Source: Dictyobacter arantiisoli (lineage in GTDB: Bacteria; Chloroflexota; Ktedonobacteria; Ktedonobacterales; Ktedonobacteraceae). From it: 57,198 bases of DNA. Positions 25,473 to 34,934 of this stretch are shown piece by piece (the stretch's first letter is position 1; each line of letters starts with the position of its first letter). Below the pieces are notes generated by a model. The model saw nothing but the letters and a program-made list of their open reading frames with translations. It did no database searches and was not told the DNA's origin. A program made the translations under genes and the position numbers. Location: assembly GCF_008326305.1 (NCBI RefSeq), contig NZ_BIXY01000040.1:1-57198 (forward strand), given 5' to 3'.

Positions 25473-27581
25473 TTAACGCCTCTCAAATGCGCGCGCCAGG
25501 GCCGTTAAACCAAAATGCACCATCGTAGGTCGACCATGACAACAACTAAAGGGAGCCTTCGTCTGCTCCAACTGCTCAAGCATCTCACGCATCTCACTCA
25601 CTGTCAGGAAGTAGTTTGCCTTAATGGCAGCCTTACACGCCACATTCGCCAACGCGCGCTCCTCCCAGGTGGAGGTATCACCCAGGCTCTCCGCCGAGGT
25701 CAGTTCAATTAACAACTCATGCAACGAATGGGCATTCATCTGCTTCACCAGCACGCTCGGTACAGCGCGAACTTCTAACATGCCAGAACGATCATCGACC
25801 GCCAGCTTAAAACCAATCTGCTCTAGCTGAGCCTGATGCTCTTCAATGGCTTCCACTTCCTGCGGCGACAATTCTAGCTGCATAGGTGTCAGCAGCAATT
25901 GAGATAGGGGCGTGCGGGCCTTCATCGTCGCAACCATGCGCTCCAGCAGGATACGCTCGTGGGCGGCATGCTGATCAATCAAATACATACCTCCCTCACC
26001 CTCGGTCACAATATAGCTCTGCGCAACCTGTCCCACTACGCGCAGCTTCGGCAGATGGCGTGCCGAGCGCGGATCAACGATATCTAGCGCCTGCCCAAAT
26101 GCTGGCTCACCGGCTGGCATCATTGAAGTCTGCTGCGGTACCTGCGCCGCCACCGTCTCACGCGCAGGTTGAATACTAACCGGAAGTTCTGCATACTCAT
26201 CCTGTACCTCTCCAGCCAGTTCCGCTTCTGATGCAAATTCAGCAGATGAAACTGCCGCTTGCTTTTTCCCGGGGCGGCCTGTTTTACCAGCAGGTTCATC
26301 GGCATGCACATGACTTTGCCACAGGCGTCCCAGTTGTGGTGGTCGGGTACCAGTCTCTTCTTCCGTAAAGGTCATCCAGGGATTGTCATTCGGGATAGCA
26401 TTTTGCGAGGGTACTGTTGCGCCAGGCTTGCTCTGATCGCCACCGCCGGTCTGATAGACCTCACCCGTCTCTTCATCAATCTCAATATTGCCCAGGCTCT
26501 CAAGCTTATCCTTGGAGGCTGGAGCCGCAAAAGAGCGCACCGGGGCAGCCTCCGATGGACCAGGTTCCCAGGCTGGCATCTCTGGCTCCGCAAGCAGGGC
26601 CGCACGTACAGCCCGCAGGATAGCTGCATAAACCCGTCGTTCCTTCAAGAAGCGAATCTCTGTCTTGGCTGGATGAACGTTGACGTCCAATACGGATGGA
26701 TCAATTTGAATATTGATGACCGCGATAGGATGTCGACCCGTGAGTAGCAATGAATGATAAGCACCTTCAACTGCCGAGGTCAGCATACGGCTCAAGACCC
26801 AACGGCGATTCACAAAGAAGGAGATGTGCTGGCGATTGCTTTTGTAGGCCGTCGGGCGGCTGGTATAGCCGGTTATTACTGGATAGGTGGAATCAGTTTG
26901 CTCTTCACTATGCACCGGAATCATCTGTTCCACGATCTGAAGGCCATATACCTCGACCAGCACGCTGGAGAGCTGACCATCGCCTGGTGTCGCGAAAATC
27001 TGGCGGCCATCGCTAAACACGTTAAAACGGATCTCTGGATAGGCCAGGGCATACTGCTCAAGCAAATGATGGCAGTGACTCACCTCGGTATTGCGACTCT
27101 TGATAAACTTGAGGCGCGCTGGAACGGCGCTGAACAGGTTCCGCACGGTAATAATCGTACCTTCAGGGGAGGCCGCCGCCGTCACCTCTGAGAATTGTCC
27201 ATTTTGCGCGCTTAGCTGGGAGCCCTGATCCAGAGCGCGGGGACGGCTCTGCAAGGTCACCTCGGCCACGGCAGCGATACTTGCCAGCGCCTCACCCCGG
27301 AAACCCAGCGAGTGAATATGTTCCAGATCATCAATAATAGAGACCTTACTGGTTGCATGGCGTGTCAGAGCAAGAGGAAGCTCATCGGGAGGAATGCCAC
27401 AACCATTGTCGGTAATGCGGATCAATTGTAGACCACCATGGCTCAAATCAACGCGGATCTGGGTTGCGCCCGCATCAATACTGTTCTCAATCAATTCTTT
27501 TACAACGGAGGCTGGCCGCTCTACCACTTCTCCCGCAGCAATTTTCGCCGCCACATCAGGCGCAAGTTGTCGAATGGGCAT
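25473..27581 (-). CDS. mutL: DNA mismatch repair protein MutL (endonuclease type)
   Basis: MutL links mismatch recognition by MutS to strand removal. GHKL ATPase motifs are E29/N33, DNGCG at 58-62 and GFRGEAL at 93-99. A long acidic, variable linker covers about 335-500. The C-terminal domain has the metal-dependent nuclease motif DQHAAHERILLE at 536-547, so this MutL should nick DNA itself. The ACK segment (648-650) and CCHGRP (680-685) complete the metal site; the second position of the latter is usually proline. The 702-residue gene is followed after 5 nt by priA. mutS is not in the window. Confidence 0.97.
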   Translation of the reverse strand: MPIRQLAPDVAAKIAAGEVVERPASVVKELIENSIDAGATQIRVDLSHGGLQLIRITDNGCGIPPDELPLALTRHATSKVSIIDDLEHIHSLGFRGEALASIAAVAEVTLQSRPRALDQGSQLSAQNGQFSEVTAAASPEGTIITVRNLFSAVPARLKFIKSRNTEVSHCHHLLEQYALAYPEIRFNVFSDGRQIFATPGDGQLSSVLVEVYGLQIVEQMIPVHSEEQTDSTYPVITGYTSRPTAYKSNRQHISFFVNRRWVLSRMLTSAVEGAYHSLLLTGRHPIAVINIQIDPSVLDVNVHPAKTEIRFLKERRVYAAILRAVRAALLAEPEMPAWEPGPSEAAPVRSFAAPASKDKLESLGNIEIDEETGEVYQTGGGDQSKPGATVPSQNAIPNDNPWMTFTEEETGTRPPQLGRLWQSHVHADEPAGKTGRPGKKQAAVSSAEFASEAELAGEVQDEYAELPVSIQPARETVAAQVPQQTSMMPAGEPAFGQALDIVDPRSARHLPKLRVVGQVAQSYIVTEGEGGMYLIDQHAAHERILLERMVATMKARTPLSQLLLTPMQLELSPQEVEAIEEHQAQLEQIGFKLAVDDRSGMLEVRAVPSVLVKQMNAHSLHELLIELTSAESLGDTSTWEERALANVACKAAIKANYFLTVSEMREMLEQLEQTKAPFSCCHGRPTMVHFGLTALARAFERR

Positions 27582-27863
27582 ATTTTATCTACTCCACAAA
27601 TCAGGCAGATCGTGTTTCTCTACAAAGGTGAGTAAGAACGAGTGTTCCTATGGCATTATAGCACAGTGTTCGCGTTCTATTGCCTCCAACGGGCCAATGG
27701 GGGACTTTTTAGATAGTGGTAATAATCAACCAAAAATGAGAACATTTGACGATACCGATCCATATGATGACGATGGAGACCCGGAATAGACGGGAAACTA
27801 CTGGACAATTCTCTCCCCCCCTGTTAGGATAAAGCAAAATGAAACAACCTGGAAGGAGAGCTT

Positions 27864-29234
27864 ATGACCCAGATCGAAACCTATATCACAGGACATAAAG
27901 ATCAATTTGTGGAGGATTTGAAAGCCTGGCTACGCATTCCCAGTATCAGTACGGCGCCCGAGCATAACGGTGACGTGCTGCGAGCGGCAGAATACGCAGT
28001 AGAGCAACTCAAACAACTCGGCATCAAACAGGCAGAACTCATCCCAACCCAGGGACATCCTCTGGTCTATGGTGAATGGTTGCAGGCAACAGGAAAGCCG
28101 ACATTACTCATCTATGGACACTATGATGTCCAGCCGGTTGATCCAATCGAACTATGGGAGAGCGCTCCATTTGAGCCGACCATTCGCAACGGCAACATCT
28201 ATAGTCGTGGAGCGGCCGACGATAAAGGGCAGGTGATGCTCGTCCTCAAAGCCCTGGAAACCCTTATGAGTGTCAATGGGGGTCTGCCTATCAACGTCAA
28301 AGTCCTCCTCGAAGGTGAAGAAGAGGCGGGCGGAGAATCCATCGAGCACTATATCAAAACATATCCCGAGCGCCTGAGCTGCGACGCCGCCTTTATTTGT
28401 GATACCCACATGCCCTCAACAGAGATACCAGCTCTGATCACCGGCCTGCGCGGCATCATTTATACCGAAGTTGAAGTCCACGGGGCGAGAGGGGATCTCC
28501 ACTCCGGCACCTATGGAGGTGTAGCGCCCAATCCATTGCACGCCCTTGCCATCATCATCAGTCGCTTGAAGGATGCGGATGGACATATTCATATTCCCGG
28601 TCTCTTTGACAACTACCAGAAACCGAAACACGAAGAAAAAGAATTCTGGGAACAAGATCCGCTGCATATGCATGAAGCCTTCTTACATGAAATGGGTGTC
28701 TCACAATTATCCGGTGAGCTAGAATATCCTCCCCTGGAACGTGTCAGCAGTCGTCCAACCCTGGAGGTTCACGGTATCACTGGAGGCTTCACGGGAGAAG
28801 GAGCCAAGACGGTTATCCCGGCCGTTGCTAAAGCAAAAATCAGTCTGCGCCTGCCACCAGACCTGCAATTGAAGTCCCAGGAAGTCTTCGAACTCTTCAA
28901 AAAAGCGGTGGCGGAAGTCGCGCCAACCGATGTCACGGTCAACGTCATCAATCTCCATGGCGGAGAAGGGGTACTCGTTGCGTCAGATACACAGGTCATG
29001 CAAGCCGCCTCAGCCGCCCTGGAAGAAGTCTACGGCAAATCACCGGTCTACCTCCGCGAAGGAGGCTCGATCCCGATAGCTGCTCTCTTCGATGAAATTC
29101 TCAATGTACCCGTTGTACTGATGGGATTCGGGTTACCAGATGACAATCTACACGCCCCCAACGAAAAATACGCACTCAGCCAATTTTTCAATGGCATCAG
29201 AACCGTTGTCAGCTTCCTGCAAAAACTGGCCTGA
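27864..29234 (+). CDS. M20 family dipeptidase/metallopeptidase
   Basis: The 456-residue enzyme belongs to the di-zinc M20 peptidases. Metal ligands and the catalytic residues are H86 and D88 in YGHYDVQPVD, D119 in GAADDKGQ, and E152/E153 in LEGEEEAGGES. A dimerisation (lid) domain covers roughly 190-330. It probably cleaves dipeptides or acylated amino acids in the cytoplasm, as no signal is present. AAGGAG precedes the ATG and a terminator follows. Confidence 0.93.
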   Translation: MTQIETYITGHKDQFVEDLKAWLRIPSISTAPEHNGDVLRAAEYAVEQLKQLGIKQAELIPTQGHPLVYGEWLQATGKPTLLIYGHYDVQPVDPIELWESAPFEPTIRNGNIYSRGAADDKGQVMLVLKALETLMSVNGGLPINVKVLLEGEEEAGGESIEHYIKTYPERLSCDAAFICDTHMPSTEIPALITGLRGIIYTEVEVHGARGDLHSGTYGGVAPNPLHALAIIISRLKDADGHIHIPGLFDNYQKPKHEEKEFWEQDPLHMHEAFLHEMGVSQLSGELEYPPLERVSSRPTLEVHGITGGFTGEGAKTVIPAVAKAKISLRLPPDLQLKSQEVFELFKKAVAEVAPTDVTVNVINLHGGEGVLVASDTQVMQAASAALEEVYGKSPVYLREGGSIPIAALFDEILNVPVVLMGFGLPDDNLHAPNEKYALSQFFNGIRTVVSFLQKLA

Positions 29235-29238
29235 CACT

Positions 29239-29283
29239 GGAATGGGAGCTTTATCTATTTTAAATAGGTGAGGCTCCCATTCC
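29239..29283 (+). terminator. Terminator of the M20 peptidase gene
   Basis: Arms 29239-29249 and 29273-29283 (11 bp) enclose a second small stem CTATTT/AAATAG. It starts 5 nt after the stop codon. Confidence 0.7.
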
Positions 29284-29404
29284 GTTTCTACACCTCGGGC
29301 CGCCGTATAGCTATGTAGCAGCTACGGTTCGTTTACACGTATGGAAGAGAGAATGGGGAGAATGGTACAGCATTGTACCGGGGGATGAGCAGCGATGTCG
29401 GGAC

Positions 29405-29656
29405 TCAGGATTGGACGGAATCGTAGGCTGTTTTTTGATCTCCGCGTTGGAGGAGATACCAACGCCGAAAGGCAACGATAGCCCAGATGCCTTCAACGAC
29501 ACCAAACGGCCACGTTCCTGCCAACCAGCCATAGGTTGAGGATGCGGCACAGGCACAGGCAAAGATCAGGACCCACCAGTGGGCACGATGTTCCAGGGCA
29601 TATGAGATCAACATTACTGAGACGGCACAAGCGCCAAAAATTGTCAATGTATCCAT
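29405..29656 (-). CDS. Small membrane protein of unknown function
   Basis: The 83-residue product has three hydrophobic segments: TLTIFGACAVSVMLISYAL, WWVLIFACACAASSTYGWLAG and PFGVVEGIWAIVAF. It ends in a charged tail FRRWYLLQRGDQ. The pattern resembles small conserved membrane proteins found in many bacteria, but I cannot name a function. The frame opens at ATG 29683; ATG 29656 has a weak AAAGAAAG upstream and begins at the first helix. Confidence 0.7.
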   Translation of the reverse strand: MDTLTIFGACAVSVMLISYALEHRAHWWVLIFACACAASSTYGWLAGTWPFGVVEGIWAIVAFRRWYLLQRGDQKTAYDSVQS

Positions 29657-29780
29657 CAAGCTACTTTCTTTGCTACTAATCATGAAATCATATACGTAAA
29701 ATGGTATGTTACAATAAATAAAGGACTAACCGCAGAACTCTTTAGCAAAAGAAAGCCTTAAGGATAAGGAGTGACTGGAT

Positions 29781-30557
29781 ATGACTGAGTATACATACAT
29801 CCTCACTGAGCGCGAACAGCGGGTGGGCATCGTTATCCTGAACCGTCCTAAAGAATTAAATGCCCTGAATTTCCAACTGGTTTCAGAGCTGGCTAACGCG
29901 CTGGAGGAGATGGATCGCGATGAGGCGATTGGCTGTATTGTGCTGACAGGCGCAGGGGATAAGGCTTTTGCCGCTGGCGCGGATATCAAGGAGATGGCGG
30001 ATAAAACGCCTATTGAGATGATGGGGGCGGGCTTTGAAGCCTGGCAACGTATTCGTAAAATCCATACTCCGATGATCGCCGCCGTAAATGGCTATGCGCT
30101 GGGCGGTGGCTGCGAGCTAGCCCTCCATTGCGATATGATTGTTGCATCCGAAAATGCCCGTTTTGGACAGCCAGAAATTCAACTGGGTATCATCCCTGGC
30201 GCGGGCGGGACACAGCGCCTGGCACGCGTGCTGGGGAAGTATCGTACCATGGAAATGGTGCTCACGGGCGCGACACTTCCCGCTCAGGAGCTGGCACAAT
30301 TAGGACTGATCAATCGAGTTGTCCCGGTTGGAGAACATCTGGTAGAAGCAGTCAAGCTGGCTCAAAAGGTGGCAAAACAGGCCCCACTGGCGGCTAGACT
30401 GGCGAAAGAGGCTGTCCTGGCTGCCTTTGAAACCTCTCTGGAAGGTGGACTGGATGTGGAGCGTAAAAACTTCTTCTTGCTCTTCTCCAGCCAGGATATG
30501 CGCGAAGGGATGCAAGCATTTATTGAGAAACGGCCCGCCGAGTTCCAGGGCAAGTAA
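29781..30557 (+). CDS. Enoyl-CoA hydratase/isomerase family protein (crotonase)
   Basis: The 258-residue protein matches short-chain enoyl-CoA hydratases, which add water to trans-2-enoyl-CoA in beta-oxidation. The oxyanion-hole segments are AAGADIKEM (64-72) and GYALGGGCELAL (104-115). The two catalytic glutamates are present as E112 and E132 (FGQPEIQLG). GIIPGAGGTQRL also fits. AAGGAG lies nine nt before the ATG. No other fatty-acid genes are adjacent. Confidence 0.93.
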   Translation: MTEYTYILTEREQRVGIVILNRPKELNALNFQLVSELANALEEMDRDEAIGCIVLTGAGDKAFAAGADIKEMADKTPIEMMGAGFEAWQRIRKIHTPMIAAVNGYALGGGCELALHCDMIVASENARFGQPEIQLGIIPGAGGTQRLARVLGKYRTMEMVLTGATLPAQELAQLGLINRVVPVGEHLVEAVKLAQKVAKQAPLAARLAKEAVLAAFETSLEGGLDVERKNFFLLFSSQDMREGMQAFIEKRPAEFQGK

Positions 30558-30600
30558 ACTTTTGAGACGGATCGCACCGAGGGCGCTCAGGAAAGTTTCT

Positions 30601-30668
30601 TTCTTCTGCGCTGCAAACATCTATGCTGAGCAGACGTTTGCAGCATAGATGTTTGCAGCACAGAAGAA
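30601..30668. terminator. Bidirectional terminator, 28-bp stem with one mismatch
   Basis: Arms 30601-30628 and 30641-30668 pair except at one position and flank a 12-nt loop. It sits between the convergent hydratase and NUDIX genes. Confidence 0.8.
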
Positions 30669-30682
30669 AATAATAGGCTAAA

Positions 30683-31144
30683 TCACACCACACGGTCACC
30701 ATGGAGTGCGGATGTATAAGCCTCCTGTAGTTTGGGAACTGTGTCATAATTGGTCAACTCGTCGGGTTCGATCCAACGCATGTCGACAGCTTCCCAATCT
30801 GTCTTGATCTGCTCCGGTGTCAGAACAGCAAACAAGAAAGGATGAACAGACCAATGCCGGCCCAGTTCCACGTCCCTATATTCAACAATCTGACCACGGC
30901 GCAGCATACGAACCTGAGTGCGCTGCAAACCTGTTTCTTCACCAATCTCAACGAACGCTTGCTCATCAGGCGACACATTGGGCTCGACAAAACCGCTGAT
31001 ACCAGCCCAATGCGCATGATAACTGCCCACGCGCTGGCTCCGTTGCACAATCAACAAACGTGGTGAAGGACTATCCTCACGCAACAAAAAGCAGCTTACA
31101 ACGTGGGTCGGACGCATAGTTTGAGAGGGACGTGATGAACTCAT
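30683..31144 (-). CDS. NUDIX domain protein with atypical Nudix box
   Basis: The 153-residue protein has a NUDIX fold. The box at residues 51-73 reads GFVEPNVSPDEQAFV then EIGEETGL. Compared with the consensus GX5EX7REUXEEXGU, the first Glu is V57 and the Arg is V65. E66, E69 and E70 are kept. The family hydrolyses nucleoside diphosphate-linked compounds; the substrate is unknown, and the substitutions may lower or change activity. ATG 31144 has AAGGAG six nt upstream, so it is preferred to ATG 31159. Confidence 0.88.
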   Translation of the reverse strand: MSSSRPSQTMRPTHVVSCFLLREDSPSPRLLIVQRSQRVGSYHAHWAGISGFVEPNVSPDEQAFVEIGEETGLQRTQVRMLRRGQIVEYRDVELGRHWSVHPFLFAVLTPEQIKTDWEAVDMRWIEPDELTNYDTVPKLQEAYTSALHGDRVV

Positions 31145-31325
31145 TCGCAACTCCTTCATTTATAATAATGACATAAACAACGCTTTTCTTGTATACTTAA
31201 GGGGCGCAGCATTCACGAATAACCTATGGGTAACTTTATGCCATCCAAATTTTCTCTCAATCTCGGCCAACAACGCTACACATCTGACTGAAGAGTATAT
31301 TACTTACATAGGAGCCTATCCTTGT

Positions 31326-32594
31326 ATGCAAGCACAAGATACAACAGCTATCCCGAGCGGATCAGTACAAGATACCGCTAGCCTGAAACAACTCTGGTCA
31401 GGCATGTTCAATGCATGGTGGAAAGCTGGTCGGGCTGTACTTCCCACCTTTCTGGTGACACGTCTCCTGTTGATTGTTTTGACCTATCTGGGCGGGGTCC
31501 TTTTTACTGTGCAAACCAACTCAACCTTCGCCCTGAACGGACAAAGTTTGCTCTACAACTGGTATCACTGGGACGCGATACGCAATCTGACTATCACCAC
31601 CCAGGGATACACCGATCCAGCCTATACAGCCCTCTTCCCGCTTTATCCGGTACTGATCCATCTCGTCAGCACTCCCTTGCATCTCGATATCTTACTCACC
31701 GGCATGCTGATCTCAAATATGGCCTTGCTGGGAGCATTTATGGTCCTGTTCCGTCTGGTGGAAGAGGAATTTGATGCTGGAACAGCGAAACGCTGTCTGC
31801 TCTATCTGGCCTTGTTTCCCAGCGCCTTATTCTTTTTTACCGCCTACAATAGCGCCCTCTTGCTCTTCTTTGTGGTCTTAAGTATCTATCTGCTTCGCCA
31901 TCAATCCTGGTGGCTGGCCGGTTGTATTGGTGGTTTAGCCACCCTGACCGACTTCACAGGGATATTCCTATTTGTCCTTTTCCTGTGCGAATTTTTCCGC
32001 CAGGAAGGATCTATCCTGCGCGAAAGCTGGAAGCAGCACAAGCAAGCAGGCTTTATTCTGGGCTTACCGCTGGTAGCCTCCCTGTTGATCCCTCTGGGGC
32101 TGGTTATCTATTGCTCTGCATTACGCAAGCCATTTCACGATCCTTTGATCTTCTGGCATGCGAATGCAGATAGCCGTCCGGCCCTGTTAGGAGGATTATT
32201 CACTGCTCTACATACGTTAGTCAGTGGTTCGTTGAACACATTTGCCGCCACTCACAGCATCTTTGAACTGCTTATCCTGCTGGCAATGCTCCTCTTGCTG
32301 TTTGCCAGTTGGAAAGGACGCGAACGCCTGGCACCCACGCAGTGGCCTTTGATTGTTTTTGGAGCGCTGGTTATCGTGTATGCTTTACTGGTACCCAATC
32401 AGCCAGGGGTCGCCTTTAGCCAGTATGATCCATTGCCATCTCTACAATATGCAGCCCTGATCTTCATACCGGGTTGGTTGATAATGGCACGCCTGGGACG
32501 CTATCCCTGGGTACATCAAAGCTATCTGTTATTCTCAACACCGCTGCTCGCATTCCTGGTCTTTCAAATGTTTAAAATGCTCTGGGCTATGTAA
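31326..32594 (+). CDS. PIG-V-like mannosyltransferase family membrane protein
   Basis: The 422-residue protein has about ten membrane helices. The segment WYHWDAIRNLTITTQGY after the first helix resembles the WDxxWYxxIAxxGY motif of PIG-V-type GT-C glycosyltransferases. LFPLYPVLIHL and LFPSALFFFTAYNSALLLF continue the family pattern. Such enzymes transfer mannose from a lipid-linked donor on the outer membrane face. The acceptor is unknown. It is a single gene, divergent from the NUDIX gene. Confidence 0.8.
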   Translation: MQAQDTTAIPSGSVQDTASLKQLWSGMFNAWWKAGRAVLPTFLVTRLLLIVLTYLGGVLFTVQTNSTFALNGQSLLYNWYHWDAIRNLTITTQGYTDPAYTALFPLYPVLIHLVSTPLHLDILLTGMLISNMALLGAFMVLFRLVEEEFDAGTAKRCLLYLALFPSALFFFTAYNSALLLFFVVLSIYLLRHQSWWLAGCIGGLATLTDFTGIFLFVLFLCEFFRQEGSILRESWKQHKQAGFILGLPLVASLLIPLGLVIYCSALRKPFHDPLIFWHANADSRPALLGGLFTALHTLVSGSLNTFAATHSIFELLILLAMLLLLFASWKGRERLAPTQWPLIVFGALVIVYALLVPNQPGVAFSQYDPLPSLQYAALIFIPGWLIMARLGRYPWVHQSYLLFSTPLLAFLVFQMFKMLWAM

Positions 32595-32623
32595 AATCTA
32601 AAAAATCTGATACATTTAAGAGA

Positions 32624-32699
32624 TATCCGCACTGACGCATCAAATTGATAGGCGAAAAGCCTGTCATGTCGTCGTTAAAAGATAATGCGTCTGCCGATA
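32624..32699 (+). other. Structured intergenic element
   Basis: An outer imperfect stem (32624-32640 with 32685-32699, 15 pairs with one mismatch and a two-nt bulge) encloses a TGATAGGC/GCCTGTCA hairpin at 32646-32666. The hairpin and following CATGtCGtCG resemble positions 2-34 of the window. Function unknown. Confidence 0.4.
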
Positions 32700-32806
32700 G
32701 ACTAGCAAACGTATTTCATTGAAAAATGGAAACATTATCAGAGCTATGGTATCACACAAAGAGTGCAAGTGCATGGGTCTTCACACCCAGGGCGCTCAAA
32801 ATATTG

Positions 32807-32860
32807 TTTAGTAGGTGTTGCAGAAAAAGTGTATAGCTTTTTTCTATAACACCTACTAAA
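32807..32860 (+). terminator. Hairpin after the PIG-V-like gene
   Basis: Arms 32807-32819 and 32848-32860 (13 bp) enclose a second A-rich/T-rich stem (AGAAAAAG with CTTTTTTCT). It is preceded by CTTCACACC...GGCGCTCAAAA, similar to the motif before two other hairpins in this window. I see nothing further in 32861-33083. Confidence 0.6.
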
Positions 32861-33083
32861 AAGGGTATAGGACGATGAGCATCTGCCCGCAGGTACGCAA
32901 TGTTCTCTGTAGCCCATCGGGAAAGGAGTCAGCAATGAAGCCGACAGCCAACGCACGGAGAGCTGAGAAATGCAGAATAGTGCTCAGCGCAAAGCAATGA
33001 CGTTTCATGACAAAAAGTCTAGAAATATATAATATAGGTGGATACTTCTACCACATATTTTGTATTTCATCCTAGTTTTCTCC

Positions 33084-33112
33084 TTGACGTATGGTTAACA
33101 CTCTTATATAGT
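33084..33112 (+). promoter_or_regulatory. Sigma70-type promoter of rny
   Basis: TTGACG (33084-33089), 17 nt, then TATAGT (33107-33112). The leader to the rny GTG would be about 115 nt. Confidence 0.65.
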
Positions 33113-33236
33113 ATGCTTGGCGCATAGTGCACTTTTGCATATTGCCCATGGTATAAAAAATGAACTCAAGTACATTAAAATAGTTTAATTCGAGCCTTTA
33201 TAGGCCTGATTACCTTTACATTGGAGGTAGGCCGAC

Positions 33237-34796
33237 GTGCAAATTTCGACTGCCTTTGCCATCATTATCTTTGCAATTCTGGTTGTAGGAGCTAGTGCAG
33301 CTCTGATGGCGGGCATATTCATAGGTTTAACGCGCAACAAAGCCTCTTATGAAGAAAAAATGCGTACTTTGAAAGAAATGAGCGAGCAGCGTTTATTTCA
33401 GGTACAAGAACAGCAGAGTATAGCTTTACGAGAAGCCCGCGATGAGACCTCCCAGATCCGCACAGCGATAGAACGAGATAATGCGGAACGGCGCACAGAA
33501 TTGCAGCGCCAGGAACGGCGCATTCAACAAAAAGAAGAGAACCTTGAGCGCAAAATGGATGCGCTTGAACAACGTGAACGGAAGCTCAATACCAAAGAAC
33601 GCAATCTGGATCAAACCCGTGAAGAGCTGGAACAGATAAAACTTCAGCAAACAGCCGAGCTCGAACGCATTGCAAAACTGACCGAAGACCAGGCACAAGA
33701 ACTCCTTCTTGCCCGCATTGAACAACAGGTACGCACCGAAGCGGTACTACGCACCCGCCGTATCGAGGAACAAGCCCGCGAGGAAGCCGAATCCAAGGCA
33801 CGTGAAATCATTACGCTCGCCATCCAACGCTGTGCTTCAGATCAGGTTGCGGAAGCAGTGGTTTCAGTTGTTCCGCTCCCCAATGATGAAATGAAAGGTC
33901 GTATTATTGGACGTGAGGGACGCAATATCCGCGCACTCGAAGCTGCAACCGGCGTTGATCTCATCATTGATGATACTCCTGAGGCAGTAATTCTCTCAGG
34001 CTTCGATCCGGTACGCCGTGAGATTGCACGAGTTGCATTGACAAAGTTAATCATGGATGGTCGTATCCATCCGGCACGCATTGAAGATGTGGTTGCCAAA
34101 GCCCGCCAGGAAGTGGATTTGATCGTACGTGAAGCAGGCGAAAACGCGGCTTTGGAAGCCAATGTACATGGTCTACAGCCTGAATTGCTCAAGATCCTGG
34201 GGCGCTTACGCTTCCGTACCAGTTACGGACAAAATGTATTGGCGCACTCGGTTGAGGTTTCGATCCTGGCTGCGACTATCGCACATGAGCTGGGGGCAGA
34301 TGTCAATGTCTGTAAGACGGCTGCCTTGCTCCATGATATGGGGAAAGCTATCGACCAGGAAGTGGAAGGTCCACACGCCATCATTGGTGGAGAGATAGCC
34401 AAACGCTTCGGGAAATCACCGAAGATCGTCCATGCCATGGTAGCTCACCACGCCACCGAGACTGAGCCTCAGACGTTAGAGGCTGCGATCGTGCAGGCCG
34501 CAGATGCCATCTCAGCTGCCCGTCCTGGGGCCAGAAGAGAGACGATTGATCTCTATATCAAACGTCTGGAAGGGCTTGAGCATATCGCAAACTCATTTAC
34601 AGGGGTCGAGAAATCCTTTGCTATCCAGGCTGGTCGTGAAGTACGCATTATCGTCAAACCTGAAGAGGTTGATGAATATGCAGCAGGACGCCTCGCCAGT
34701 GATATTGCACATAAAATTGAAGAAGATATGGATTATCCAGGACAAATCAAGATTTGTGTGGTACGCGAAACACGCTCCGTGGATTACGCACGCTAG
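33237..34796 (+). CDS. rny: Ribonuclease Y
   Basis: RNase Y is the membrane-bound endoribonuclease that starts mRNA decay in many bacteria lacking RNase E. The 519-residue protein has an N-terminal membrane helix (about 6-31), and a long charged coiled coil to about 200. The KH domain contains [12 protein letters not shown] at 221-232, and the HD domain has H366/D367 in LLHDMGK. The start is GTG with GGAGG nine nt upstream. A promoter precedes and a strong terminator follows. Confidence 0.97.
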   Translation: MQISTAFAIIIFAILVVGASAALMAGIFIGLTRNKASYEEKMRTLKEMSEQRLFQVQEQQSIALREARDETSQIRTAIERDNAERRTELQRQERRIQQKEENLERKMDALEQRERKLNTKERNLDQTREELEQIKLQQTAELERIAKLTEDQAQELLLARIEQQVRTEAVLRTRRIEEQAREEAESKAREIITLAIQRCASDQVAEAVVSVVPLPNDEMKGRIIGREGRNIRALEAATGVDLIIDDTPEAVILSGFDPVRREIARVALTKLIMDGRIHPARIEDVVAKARQEVDLIVREAGENAALEANVHGLQPELLKILGRLRFRTSYGQNVLAHSVEVSILAATIAHELGADVNVCKTAALLHDMGKAIDQEVEGPHAIIGGEIAKRFGKSPKIVHAMVAHHATETEPQTLEAAIVQAADAISAARPGARRETIDLYIKRLEGLEHIANSFTGVEKSFAIQAGREVRIIVKPEEVDEYAAGRLASDIAHKIEEDMDYPGQIKICVVRETRSVDYAR

Positions 34797-34822
34797 TCGT
34801 TTGCTGCATGGATAGCCTGACT

Positions 34823-34874
34823 CTATGGTTGTAATAGATAACACAAATGTTGTTTATTACAACCATAGTTTTTT
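34823..34874 (+). terminator. rny intrinsic terminator
   Basis: Arms 34823-34836 and 34855-34868 (14 bp) are followed directly by TTTTTT. A small GCGCAG/CTGCGC hairpin at 34887-34908 lies in the next gene's leader. Confidence 0.9.
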
Positions 34875-34934
34875 ATTTACATTTGAGCGCAGCATTTCTG
34901 ATCTGCGCGTGATACGGGGAAAGAAAACAACTCG

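Noticed and set aside
27394-27789. Plus-strand frame ending in an Asp-rich tail after mutL
   Set aside because: Most of it is antisense to mutL. The final 30 codons from ATG 27697 could be a small acidic peptide, but there is no ribosome site.
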